A stretch of DNA of 64,000 bases. It comes from Paulinella micropora (lineage: Eukaryota > Cercozoa > Imbricatea > Euglyphida). Under the pieces are notes generated by a model that saw nothing but the letters and a program-made list of their open reading frames with translations, made no database searches and was not told the origin of the DNA. Location of the stretch: assembly GCA_009731375.1 (NCBI GenBank), contig BJOX01000018.1:1029848-1093847 (forward strand), given 5' to 3'. Made by a program: the position numbers and the translations under genes. Positions 10,801-32,900 of the stretch are shown here, one piece after another (positions within the stretch are counted from its first letter, which is position 1; each line of letters begins with the position of its first letter).

Positions 10801-12345
10801 ATGGATGCAGAAATAGGAAAAAAAGATAGAGATGGATGGAGAGATAGAGCGATAGAGATGGAAGGAGAAATAGATTGATCAGAGATAGATGGAGAGATAA
10901 GAGTGATAGAGATGAATGGACAAAATAGAGATGGAAAGAGAGCGAGAGTGTGTGTGTGTGAAAAAGAGATGGAGAGATATTATAATATGAGATGGATGGA
11001 GAAATAGATACAAAGTTAGAGATGAATGGAGAGATAGATAAAGTGATGGAGGTGGATGGAGAGATAGATAGATGGATGGAGAGATCACTATGGAGATAAA
11101 AAGATAGAGATGGATGGAGATAGATAGTGATAGAAATGGGTGGAGAGGGAAAGGGATGGAGAGAAAGAGAGAGGTGGATGGAGAGATAGACAGAGTGATA
11201 GAGATGGACGGAGAGATAGAGATGGATGGATGGAGAGATAGACAGAGAGAGAGAGAGATGGATGGATGGAGAGATAGATAGAGATATAGAGATGGACAGA
11301 TTGATAGACAGAGAGAGAGAGATGGATGGATGGAGAGATAGAGATAGAGATGGATGGACATTGATATAGAAATGGAGAGATTGATCTAGAAAAGATGGAG
11401 AGATAGATAGAGATGGATTGATAGATAGATGGATGGAGAGATAGATAGTGATAGAAATGGGTGGAGAGGGAAAGGGATGGAGAGAGAGAAAGAGAGGTGG
11501 ATGGAGAGATAGAGTGATAGAGATGGACGGAAAGATAGAGATCGATGGATGGATAGACAGAGAGAGAGATGGATGGATGGAGAGATAGAGATATAGAGAT
11601 GGATGGACAGATTGATAGAGATAGAAATGGAGAGATTGATCTAGAAAGGATGATCTAGAAAGGATGGAGAGATAGATAGAGATGGATTGATAGATAGATG
11701 GATGGAGAGAGAGATAGAGATGGGTGGAGAGATAATGGAGAGATAGAGATGGATGGAGAGATAGAGATGGATGAAGAAATAGATAGATATAGATGGGTGG
11801 AGAGATAGATAGATGCAGATGAAGAAATGGATAGGAAGATAGAGATCAGAGATTGGGTGGAGAGATAGATAGAGATCAGAGATAGAGAGATTAGTAGTAG
11901 TAGTAGTATAGAAATGGGTGGAGAGATTAGTAGTAGTATAGAGATGGGTGGAGAAATAGATAGAGAGAAAGATGGACGGAGAAATAGATAGAGAAAGATG
12001 GATAAATAGTAGTGGCGAGATAGATAGAAATGGATGGAGAAATAGATAGATGGATGGAGAAATAGAACGAGAGAGGAGAGATAGATGGAGATGGATGGAG
12101 AGAGGTAGAGGTGGGTGGAGAGATACATAGAGATGCAGATGGATGGAGAAATAGAACGAGAGATGGAGAGATAGATGCAGATGAATGGAGAGAGGTAGAG
12201 GTGGGTGGAGATACATAGACATAGATGCAGATGAATGGAGAGAGAGAATGGAGAGAGATAGAGAGAGATGGATAGAGATAGAGGTGGCTGGAGAGATGGA
12301 TGGAGAGCTAGATAAAGAGATGTGGATGGATGGAGAGGTAGAGAG
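10801..12345. repeat. GATA/GGAGA minisatellite array
   Basis: About 1.5 kb is built from AGAGATGGATGGAGAGATAG-like units with higher-order repetition: longer blocks such as AAATGGGTGGAGAGGGAAAG recur near 11135 and 11454. The open frames here are all repeat-encoded. Confidence 0.95.
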
Positions 12346-12835
12346 AACATACGCAACATTAGATAACATGTATACGTAAAATACACATGATAAGACACAC
12401 ATAATGCAGGACTGTAAAACAAATCTGTTCGAACATCAGGAGGAAAAAACACACACTTACCACATCAAACGTATATACACTACATAGATATTACTGTACA
12501 ACATGCATTACTTACATAAACACGAGAACAAGCACGTCAGAAAACATAATGTGCGTCATTACAAGAAACACTACGTACATGGAGCATATAATCGCAAATG
12601 CAATACGTATCTACAAATTACATCCACAGATATTCATGCATGCGCTATGAACGTAGAATGTTACTCCACCAAGCTACTATTACAGACATCCATCTCTAGG
12701 TAGACAAGACCTAGCTCTTATAAGTCTGTTGTTTCCTTTCTCCATATTCGAATCATACACGAGTACGTAAAAACAAATGCGTTCTGTTAAAACATATACA
12801 CGTACTTTCGGACATTTTTTCTCTCGTCTCTCGTG
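12346..12835 (+). repeat. Segmental repeat R1, copy 2
   Basis: Carries AATCTGTTCGAACATCAGG, the ATTACTGTACAACATGCATT word, CATCCATCTCTAGGTAGACA and, at 12787-12835, CGTACTTTCGGACATTTTTT. All have counterparts near 15760-16150. Confidence 0.8.
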
Positions 12836-13234
12836 TGGTCAGCCTAAGACTTGGACATGAAAGAGGCCAACAAGCTGTTAGAAAGGGTGACACGAGAGCA
12901 GCGATGTATAGAGAAATATATGTATAAATGATTTGCGGATATGAGCGACGGTTGGAAAGACATGAAGATAGGTTGGATAGAAAACAAAGGTAGACAGGGT
13001 TAGGTAGATGCAACTTGATGGATATGAACGATAAATGGGATGGAACATATGCGAGATAGACAGAAAATGGATGTGGATAGATAGGAGTGGCTGAGAAGGG
13101 AATACATAAATAGAACTCGAAGGTTAAGTGAAAACGAGAAATTGCATTCTTCTGTTTATCTGCCCATGAAACCCGCTGAAATGTATATATGCAACCATCT
13201 ACCTACCTTTCTATCCACCTACCTGCCTACTGTA

Positions 13235-13470
13235 TCTATCTAATATATTTATCTCCTATCTTCTATCTATCCTATCAACATCTATTACATACATGCATAC
13301 ATACATGAATACATAACTATACAGACTGAAAACACATACAAACAAGTATCTATCTATCTAATATATATACTATCTTCTATCTATCCTATCAACATCTATT
13401 ACACACATGCATACATACATGAATACATAACTATACAGACGAAAACACATACAAACAAGTACACATACAT
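13235..13470 (+). repeat. Tandem duplication of about 115 bp
   Basis: CTATCTATCCTATCAACATC, then ATTAC...ATGCATACATACATGAATAC and CAAACAAG, occurs at about 13250-13347 and 13372-13460. A partial third copy (CCTATCAACATCTATTGCAT) is at about 13567. Confidence 0.85.
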
Positions 13471-13959
13471 ACACTTAAATGCATGATTCATACAAGAAAG
13501 TAAATACATACATACAAGATACTATTGTCTATCTATCTATCTACCTATCTATCTATATCTATCTATCCTATCAACATCTATTGCATACATGCATACCCAC
13601 AAATACAGACGTATCTATCTATCTATCCATCCATCCACCCATCCATCCAGCCATCTATCCATCCAGCATAATGCTCTATCATAGATATATCTTATCTCAT
13701 CTTCTGGCTCTCATACCCATGCATTCATATACGTACATGACACATTCATACAAGACAATCAATACATTCATCATAGATACCCTATACATTCATCAGCTCA
13801 TTTTTTCATGTACATATGGTGCTTATCCTATACATTCAGTAGTTTCGTTTGTCGTCAAAACCTATACCTGCCATCGTATGTTAACGATAACACATTCAAT
13901 GACGGAGTTAGGAAAGAAAATGAGAAGGAAAACAAACAAAGAAAGAACAGAATAATAAT

Positions 13960-15290
13960 AGTTATTAGTAGTAGTAGTTAATAGATAGCAGTTAGTAGTT
14001 GATAGTAGATAGTACATAGTAGTAGCAGTAGTAGATGGTAGTAGTGGTAGTAGCAGCAGCAGCAGCAGTAACTCACAAGCAAGAATAACATGAAAGTTTC
14101 GGGAAATTACAATACGTTACGTTAAATTACACACACGACTTTCATACATTCCATATCAATGGTAGCAGTAATAGTAGCAACAGGCAGTAGTAGTAGTAGT
14201 AGAGGCATAGTGGGATAGTAGTAGTAGTAGAGGCATAGTGGGATAGTAGTAGTAGTAGACCTCTACTACTTACTACTTACCCCGCTACTACTTACTGCTT
14301 ACCCCGCTACTACTTACTGCTTACCCGCTATTACTTACTGCTTACCCGGTACTACTTACTGCTTACCCGGTACTACTTACTGCTTACCCGCTACTACTTA
14401 AACCCGCTTACTTACCTGCTACTGCTTACTACTTGCCCGCTTACTTACCCGCTACTGCTTACTACTTGCCCGCTTACTTACCCGCTACTGCTTACTACTT
14501 GCCCGCTTACTTACCCGCTACTGCTTACTACTTGCCCGCTTACTTACCCGCTACTGCTTACTACTTACCCGCTTACTACTTATCACTACTTACTGCTTAC
14601 TACTTACCACTACTTACTGCTTACTACTTACTTACTGCTTACTACTACTGACTACTTACTGCTGTGCTTACTGCTGACTGCTTACTGACTACTTACTGCT
14701 TACTGCTTACTGACTACTTACTGGCTACTGACTGACTGCTTACTGACTACTTACTGCGTACTGCTTACTGACTACTTACTGACTGCTTACTACTTACTGC
14801 TGACTACTTACTTACTGCTTACTACTTACCTACTGACTACCACTACTTACTGACTACTTACTACTTACTGACTACTTACTACCTACTGACTACGACCTGC
14901 TTACGGCTGACTACTAACGACCCGCTTACTGCTGACTACTGACAACGACCCGCTTATGCTGACTTACTACTGACTACGACCCCCTTACTGCTGACTACTA
15001 CTGACTACGACCCGCTTATGCTGACTTACTACTGACTACGACCCGCTTACTGCTGACTACTGACGACGATCCGCTTACTGCTACTACTACTACTACTACT
15101 GCTACGACCCGCTACTGCTTACTACTACGACAACTACTAACCACCACCACTACGACTACTACTATGACCACTACCTGCTACTGCTTACTACTACTACGAC
15201 TACTATCTACCTACCTACCTACCCATCCATCTATCTACCTACCTTCCTACCTACCTACCTACCCATCCATCTATCTACCTATACTATGAC
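13960..15290. repeat. AGT then ACT trinucleotide-derived array
   Basis: AGT-rich repeats (13960-14258) switch strand sense at about 14259 (TAGTAGACCTCTACTA) to ACT/TTACTGC/CCCGCTTACT repeats. Long open frames of Leu/Tyr/Ala are repeat-encoded. Confidence 0.95.
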
Positions 15291-16725
15291 GACTATTATA
15301 CCACCACCACCACTTCGACTACTATGACCACTGCTACTACAACTACCACTACTACTACTGTGACCACTACTACTACAACTATGACCATTACTACTACTAT
15401 TACTGCAACTATATGACTACTGCTATTACTATAACTATATGACTACTATTACTATAACTAAATGACTGTTATTAAGTACTGACTACTATTTAAGTGCTAC
15501 GACTACTATTAATTACTGCGACTACTATTACGACGACGACTACTATTACGACTACGACTACTATTACGACTACTACTACCATTACGACTACTACTTCGAC
15601 TAATATTACGACTACGACTACTACTACTGTGCCACTAAGTAGTAGCGAGTAAGTAGTAAGTAGTTAGTAAGTAGTAGTAAGAAGTAAGTAGTAAGAAGTA
15701 AGTTAGTAGTAGTAGAAGTAGTAGCATCCTTCATCTGTGCGATAAGACGTTAAATTACGACACGTACTTTCGGACATTTTTTCTCTTCTCTCGTGTGGTC
15801 AGATGAACATAACATAGACTTGACACAACATTACATAACATACGCAACATTAGATAACATACGTATACGTAAAATACACACATGATAACACGCATAATGA
15901 AGGACGGTAAAACAAATCTGTTCGAACATCAGGAGGAAAAAAACACACCACATCAAATGTATATACACAACATAGATATTACTGTACAACATGCATTACT
16001 TACATACACACGAGAACAAGCACGTCAGAAAACAATGTGCGTCATGGAAAGGAAACAACCGACTTGATAAATATAAGAGCTAGGTCTTGTCTACCTAGAG
16101 ATGGATGTCTGTAATAGTAGCTTGGAGTAACATTTTACGTTCATAGCGCATGCCTGAATACCGGTGGATTAGCAGTAGTAGTAGCAACAGGCAGTAGTAC
16201 TTAGTAGTAGTAGTAGTAGAGGCATAGTGGGATAGTAGTAAGAGGCATAGTGGGATAGTAGTAGTAGTAGAGGCATAGTGGGATGGTAGTAGTAGTAGAG
16301 GCATAGTGGGAGTAGTAGTAGAGGCATAGTGGGATAGTAGTAGTAGTAGTAGTGGCACAGTAGTAGTAGTGGCATAGTAGTAGTAGTAGTAGTCGTAGTC
16401 GTAATAGTAGTCGCAGTAATTAATAGTAGTCGTAGTACTTAAATAGTAGTCAGTACTTAATGCAGTCATTTAGTTATAGTAATAGTAGTCATATAGTTAT
16501 AGTAATAGCAGTTGTCATATATAGTAATAGCAGTTGTCATATAGTTGCAGTAATAGTAGTAGTAATGGTCATAGTTGTAGTATTAGTGGTCACAGTAGTA
16601 GTCGTAGTGGTAGTTGTAGTAGTAGTAGTGGTCATAGTAGTAGTCGAAGTGGTGGTGGTAGTAGTTGTCATAGTAGTATGCAGTAGCGGGTAGTGGTCAT
16701 AGTAGTAGTCGTAGTAGTAGTATAG
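15290..16725. repeat. Long inverted repeat, arms about 350 bp
   Basis: The left arm (about 15290-15640) reads ...CTATAACTAAATGACTGTTA, then TTAAGTACTGACTACTATTT... . The right arm (about 16370-16725) contains the reverse complement, AAATAGTAGTCAGTACTTAA, then TGCAGTCATTTAGTTATAG. Distinctive non-repeat words match in the same reversed order, so this is more than shared trinucleotides. The ~730-bp centre contains segmental repeat R1 copy 3. Confidence 0.8.
15740..16155 (+). repeat. Segmental repeat R1, copy 3 (partly inverted)
   Basis: CGTACTTTCGGACATTTTTT and AATCTGTTCGAACATCAGG are in the same sense as copy 2, whereas TGTCTACCTAGAGATGGATG is reversed. The internal order has therefore been rearranged. 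Confidence 0.8.
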
Positions 16726-16799
16726 TAGTAAGCAGAAGTAATTAAGTAGTATTTAGTAGTAAGTAGTAGCAGTAGTAGCATCCTTCATCTGTGCGATAG

Positions 16800-18160
16800 G
16801 CATAAGTATTTAGCTATCAGACTTTGACCCACCACAAAATACGCCATAAGCAAGAAACTATGTAAGTTTTCATGTTATTATAAGACGTTAAATTACGACA
16901 TACCATATCACTGGCAGCAGCAGCAGTAGTAGTAATAGTAGTAGTAGTAGTAGGTAGTAGGAATAGTAGGTAGAAGGTTACTTACATACACTTACATACA
17001 CTCCATAGTTGACATCACTGCTAGAAAAATTCAACCAGAACCTCTCATAGAATGTATGTTTTCGTGTTGTTGTTATTGTGTGATTCCATATGTTACATAA
17101 CTGCTGCATTACACGCGCACGTACAACATAACATCAACTTACATCAACTTACCTGAATACTCCTTGGACGAAGCTCACTACACATCATTTCACGCTTCCT
17201 AACCACCTACAAGTAATAGTTTTGCCTGCGCTTCAGAAAAGCGACCACACCATCGCGGTCAAACGGCTATGTCTGAGCTCATGTACGAAATACGATGTTT
17301 CCGTGTCTAACCTCATCATTTGGTGAAACATTTCAGCCCGCCTCATTTACGATTACCTTCCACTTGTGCCAAAGCAAGCCAAGTTGTGTCTCGTCTCTCA
17401 TATCAAACAGCAGCCGTTAGCCTGGGTAAAAAAAAACAAAGTCAACGAACAAGTGCAGCAGGAAGCACCCCCCCAAAAAAACACAAACTAGAGAAGGAAA
17501 AAAAAGTAGCACAAACACTTCTCTTTCCCTTGTCGAATTGTTGTAAAGATGACAAAATATTTTTCACATCGTTGAGGTCGTTGTTGGGAAGAAAGCAAGA
17601 AAAAAGCTGGGATGGTAACAAGGCAGACAAGGAAGGAAGACTCCAAGATTTTTGATGGGAGGATTTTTGATGGGAGGAGAGTGTACCTTATACGGAAGCC
17701 GAATTGTGTTTCTCGAAACCACTTTGGGTCGACTAAAAACTGGGGTTCTGGAAAAGTGGTGTAAAAAACATGTGGTCACCTTTTTGTCACTCGTGGCTGA
17801 AATTCGCCCATATCTGAGGCTGCGGATCGCGCAGCCTTCCAATTATTCACTTGCGGAATGCGTCACAACACCTATTTTTGCAGGGAACTTTCCTTACGAC
17901 AGTCGACAAATTTTACGGCTTGGGTCCTTCCCCCAAGATTCGGGTAAATTCTTTTCCTTAAGACAGTCGACAAATTGCACGGCTTGGAGTCATTGTGATG
18001 TGTGCTAGTGATGTGTTTTAAAGATGGTACGGTACCCAGCTGCAACTACAAAAATGGCTGATGGCGGGTGGAATGGTTTTTTCTTTTTATTTGTAGTGAT
18101 CGAGTGCACGTGGGTGAGAACAGGATGCCGAAAACGACACGATCGAGAGTTCATGATCAG
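16800..18160. other. Unique sequence, no confident gene
   Basis: An open frame at 17320-17655 is Lys/Ser-rich and one at 17652-18008 has no recognisable domain. Neither has clear splice or promoter context. A CTTACGACAGTCGACAAATTT / CTTAAGACAGTCGACAAATTG pair near 17893 and 17958 shows a ~65-bp imperfect duplication. Confidence 0.5.
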
Positions 18161-18164
18161 ATGT

Positions 18165-18173
18165 TTTCTCGTT

Positions 18174-18217
<44 letters not shown>

Positions 18218-18776
18218 GCTTTCTCTCTCTTTCTTTCTTTCATTCTTTCATTCTTTCTTTCTTTTTTCGTTTTCCTATTTCTCTCATTTTTACTCTTATT
18301 TTTCTTTTTCTCTTTCTTTCTTTCTTTCTTTCTTGATTTATTTCTTTCCATATTTCTTCTATTTTTTTCTTCTCTTTTTTCTTCTCTTTTTTCTTCTCTT
18401 TTTCTTCTCTTTCTTTCTTTCTTCTCTTTCTTTCTTTCTTTTTTTTTCTTTCTTTCTTTCTTTCTTTCTTTCTTTTTTCTTTCGATTCTTTTTTTCCGTT
18501 TTCCTATTTCTCTCTTTTTTTCCTCTTACTTTTCTTTTTCTCTTACTTTCTTTCTTTCTTTCTTTCTTTATTTCTTTCTTTCTTTCTCTTTCTTTCTTGA
18601 TTTATTTCTTTCCATATTTCTTTTTTTATTTTTCTCTTTTTTTCTTCTCTTTTTTCTTCTCTTTTTTCTTCTCTTTTTCTTCTCTTTCTTTCTTTCTTGT
18701 CTTTCCTTCTTTCTTTCTTTCTTGCTTGCTTACTTTCTCTCTTTCTCTCTTTCTTTCTTTCTTTTTTACTTACTAG

Positions 18777-18807
<31 letters not shown>

Positions 18808-19101
18808 TGTTTCTTTATTTATTTCTTTCATTCTTTCATTCTCGTTTTCCTATTTCTCTCCTTTTTTCTTACTTTTCTTTCTTTCTTTCTTTCTTTCTTG
18901 ATTTCTTTCTTTCTTTCTTTCTTTCTTGATGTATTTCTTTCCATATTTCTTCTTTTTTATTCTTCTCATTTTTTCTTTTTTTTCTTCTCTTTTTCTTCTC
19001 TTTCTTTCTTTCTTGTCTTTCCTTCTTTCTTTCTTTCTTGCTTGCTTACTTTCTCTCTTTCTCTCTTTCTTTCTTTCTTTTTTACTTACTAGCTTTCTTT
19101 C

Positions 19102-19132
<31 letters not shown>

Positions 19133-19417
19133 ATTTATTTCTTTCATTCTTTCATTCTCGTTTTCCTATTTCTCTCCTTTTTTCTTACTTTTCTTTCTTT
19201 CTTTCTTTCTTTCTTGATTTCTTTCTTTCTTTCTTTCTTTCTTGATGTATTTCTTTCCATATTTCTTCTTTTTTATTCTTCTCATTTTTTCTTTTTTTTC
19301 TTCTCTTTTTCTTCTCTTTCTTTCTTTCTTGTCTTTCCTTCTTTCTTTCTTTCTTGCTTGCTTACTTTCTCTCTTTCTCTCTTTCTTTCTTTCTTTTTTA
19401 CTTACTAGCTTTCTTTC

Positions 19418-19465
<48 letters not shown>

Positions 19466-19900
19466 TTTCATTCATTCTTTCTTTCTTTCTTTCGATTCTT
19501 TCTTTTTTTCGTTTTCCTATTTCTCTCTTTTCTTACTTTTCTTTTTCTCTTACTTTCCTTTTTCTCTTTCTTTCTTTCTTGCTTTCTTTCTTGATGTCTT
19601 TCTTTCTTTCTTTCTTTCTTTCTTGATTTATTTCTTTCCATATTTATTCTTTTTTATTCTTCTCTTTTTTTCTTCTCTTTTTTCTTCTCTTTCTTTCTTC
19701 TTTCTTTCTTTATTTCTTTCTTTCTTTCCTTCTCTCTCTCTCTCTTTCTACTTTTGTTGTGTTTTGTCTTGTATTTTTCTTTCTCTTTTTTCTTTCTCTT
19801 TTTTCTTCTCTTTTTTTTCTATTTTTTCTTCTCTTTCTTTCTTTCTTTCTCTCTCTCTCTCTCTCGCTCTCTCTCTCTCTTTCTGCTTTTGTTGTGTTTT
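18165..19900. repeat. TTTC array with 316-bp tandem higher-order repeat
   Basis: CTTT tetranucleotides dominate. A 316-bp block beginning TGATGTATTTCTTTCCATAT is repeated head-to-tail (starts near 18926 and 19242), and a third, more diverged block starts near 18600. Confidence 0.95.
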
Positions 19901-19904
19901 GTAG

Positions 19905-29718
<9,814 letters not shown>

Positions 29719-29886
29719 CTAACAGCTTGACATCAGTTTCTCCTTGGTTGCGAACCTCTGAAAAACTGAAAAAGCGGAATGCTGAACAAGAACGCAAGTT
29801 CAAAAACTTTATAACACAATTCGATTACAGAAAATTTTCGGGAACGAACTTGACACCCGCTTACTAACATGCTACTGTAAAAATGA

Positions 29887-30205
29887 ACTATGTACTGCTA
29901 TAGGCAGTGACAGACCAGTGCGACGATGCTTGGAATAATATTATAAATAGCTTGTTGATGATGTTTATAACGAATTTTAAGGGTTCAACTGGTGCGTGAC
30001 GTCAAAAATATATGTGTGGCATTATATTAATAAAGTGTTTGCGTAAATAAGTATATAAAAAGTGACTATGTAATTGCTATAGGCAGTGACAGACCAATGT
30101 GAAGATGCTTGGAATAATATTATAGATAGCTTGTTGAGGATGTTTATAACGAATTTGAATAGCCAGACCGGTGTGTGACGACAAAAATTACATGTACTAC
30201 TGCCG
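29887..30205 (+). repeat. 178-bp tandem duplication
   Basis: CTGCTATAGGCAGTGACAGA...GATGCTTGGAATAATATTAT...GTTTATAACGAATTT occurs from about 29887 and again from about 30064, with ~15% differences. Confidence 0.9.
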
Positions 30206-30214
30206 ACCGAGCAA

Positions 30215-30657
30215 AACAGAATATTAAAAGATAATTTGCAAAAACGAAACCTGAAGAAATAAAAAAGAAATATGTATGTATGTATGTATGTATGTACGTA
30301 CGTACGTATGTATCTACGTATGCATGTATGTATGTATGTATGTATGTATGTAGGTAAAATATACATATATATGTATATATATATATAAACAGACATACAT
30401 ACATACATACATGCGTACATAGATAAATAGATACATAGGAATATACATACATACATACATACATACATACATACATACATACATACATGAATACATACAT
30501 GTATACATGCATACATACATACATACATACATACATGCATAAACATACATGTACATGCATGCATACATACATGCATACATACATACATACATACAGACAT
30601 ACATACATATATTAAAAGATAATTTGTAAAAACGAAACCTGAAGAAATAGAAAAGAA

Positions 30658-30688
<31 letters not shown>

Positions 30689-31786
30689 TATATTTATGTA
30701 TGTATGTACGTACGTATGTATCTACGTATGCATGTATGTATGTATGTATGTATGTACGTATGTATGTAGGTAAAATATACATATATATGTATATATATAT
30801 ATATATAAACAGACATACATACATACATACAACATGCATACATAGATAAATAGATACATAGGAATATACATACATACATACATACATACATGTACATGCA
30901 TGCATACATGCATACATACATACATACATACATAAACATACATACATGTATGCATACATGCATGCATACATGTACATACATGCATACATACATGCATACA
31001 TACATACATACATACATACAGACATACATACAGACATATATATATATATATACAAACATACATACATAGATATGTACATACATACATACATACATACATA
31101 CATACATGCATGCATAAATACATACATACATACATACATCATGCATGCATACATACATGCATACGTACATGCATACATGCATACATACATACATACATGC
31201 ATACATACATATATACATATATATACATACATACATACATAATTGTATACATACATACATACATACATACGTATACATACATACATACATGCATACATAC
31301 ATACATGCATGCATGCATACATGCATACATACATACAGACAGACATATACATACATATACACACGTACATAGGTACATACATACATACATGCGTACATAC
31401 ATACATATACATATACATGTAGATATGCGTATACATATACATACGTACATACATACATATATACATATATACATATATACATACATACATACATACATAC
31501 ATATGTACGTACGTACATATATACATACATACGTACATACATGCATGCATACATACAATGACATACATACATACATACATACATAGATAAATAGGTACAT
31601 AGATACATACATACATACATACATACATACACATACATATTATCCATACATACGTACATGCATGTATGCATGTACATACATACATGCAGACATATACATA
31701 CATATACATACGTATACATACATACATACATATATACATATATACACACATACATACATACATACATACCATACATACATACATAC

Positions 31787-31836
<50 letters not shown>

Positions 31837-31837
31837 G

Positions 31838-31889
<52 letters not shown>

Positions 31890-32038
31890 CATATATACAT
31901 ACATACGTACGTACATACGTTCGTACATACATACATACAATGTACGTACGTACGTACATACATACATACATAGATACATACATAGATACATACATACATA
32001 ACATACATACATGCATTTATACATACATGCAGTGGGGA
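30215..32038. repeat. TGTA/TACA microsatellite megarray
   Basis: Almost 1.8 kb of CATA-type tetranucleotides with (CATATA)n sections (31795-31890). The non-repeat word AAAAGATAATTTG.AAAAACG occurs at about 30223 and 30615, showing a ~395-bp larger duplication. Open frames on both strands are repeat-encoded. Confidence 0.95.
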
Positions 32039-32041
32039 TGA

Positions 32042-32090
32042 GGGGGGGGGGGGGGGGGGGGNNNNNNNNNNNNNNNNNNNNNNNNNNNNN

Positions 32091-32122
<32 letters not shown>
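32042..32122. other. Poly-G, 29-N gap, poly-G
   Basis: Gs at 32042-32061 and 32091-32122 surround Ns. Confidence 0.95.
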
Positions 32123-32123
<1 letters not shown>

Positions 32124-32129
32124 TCACTC

Positions 32130-32266
32130 ATGATCACATTCAACCTCACCTCACCTCACCTCACTCACTCACTCACTAACTCACTCACTTACTTACTCAT
32201 TCACTCACTTACTCATTGACTCAATCACTCAATCACTCACTCGCTTCCGGCGGGGGGGGAGAGAGA

Positions 32267-32304
<38 letters not shown>

Positions 32305-32669
32305 TTACTCATGATCACATTCACTTCACTCACTCACTCACTTACTCACTCACTCACTCACTCACCCACTCACTCACTTTTTCACACACATACACTCGCA
32401 TGGGCACACATAGACAGGCACATAGACAGGCAGATAGACAGACAGACAGACACACACGCACACACACACACACACACACAGACGTCGACAGACAGACAGA
32501 CACACACGCACATGACACAGACAGACAGACAGACAGATACACAGACAGACAGAAAGAAGAGTATTAATTGAGAAGAGAAAGAAAAGAAAAAGAAATTAGG
32601 AAAGCAAGCTAGAAAGCACTGTAAGTAGAGGGAAGAAATGACATTGAAATGAGAACGAGGAAACTAGGG

Positions 32670-32700
<31 letters not shown>

Positions 32701-32900
32701 GTGAAAAAGAGGAAAGAAAACTAGATAGCTGTAGACGGGAGAAGATTGTGAAAGGAAGTCGAAGGAAGAAAGCAAGGGAGAGAGAAAGAGGGTAAAGGAT
32801 TGGAAAGAAGGAATGGATCCGGATGCAAGAAAGAATATCAAGAAAGAAAGAGACACACACAAAGAAAAGAAGAAAGAAAGGGGGACGTAGAAAAAATGTG
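32130..32900. repeat. CACT, GA, GACA and GAAA tracts
   Basis: CACT/CTCA repeats, GA tract, the word ATTACTCATGATCACATTCA at about 32305 (echoing ATCACTCATGATCACATTCA at 32123), then GACA and GAAAG repeats. Confidence 0.9.

Noticed and set aside
17652-18008. Open frame of 118 codons as a gene
   Set aside because: No splice or promoter context, an internal duplicated segment and no recognisable domain.
30022-32149. Very long open frames of Met/Tyr/Val/Cys or His/Thr/Ile on both strands
   Set aside because: They are translations of TGTA/TACA tetranucleotides, which lack stops in several frames.
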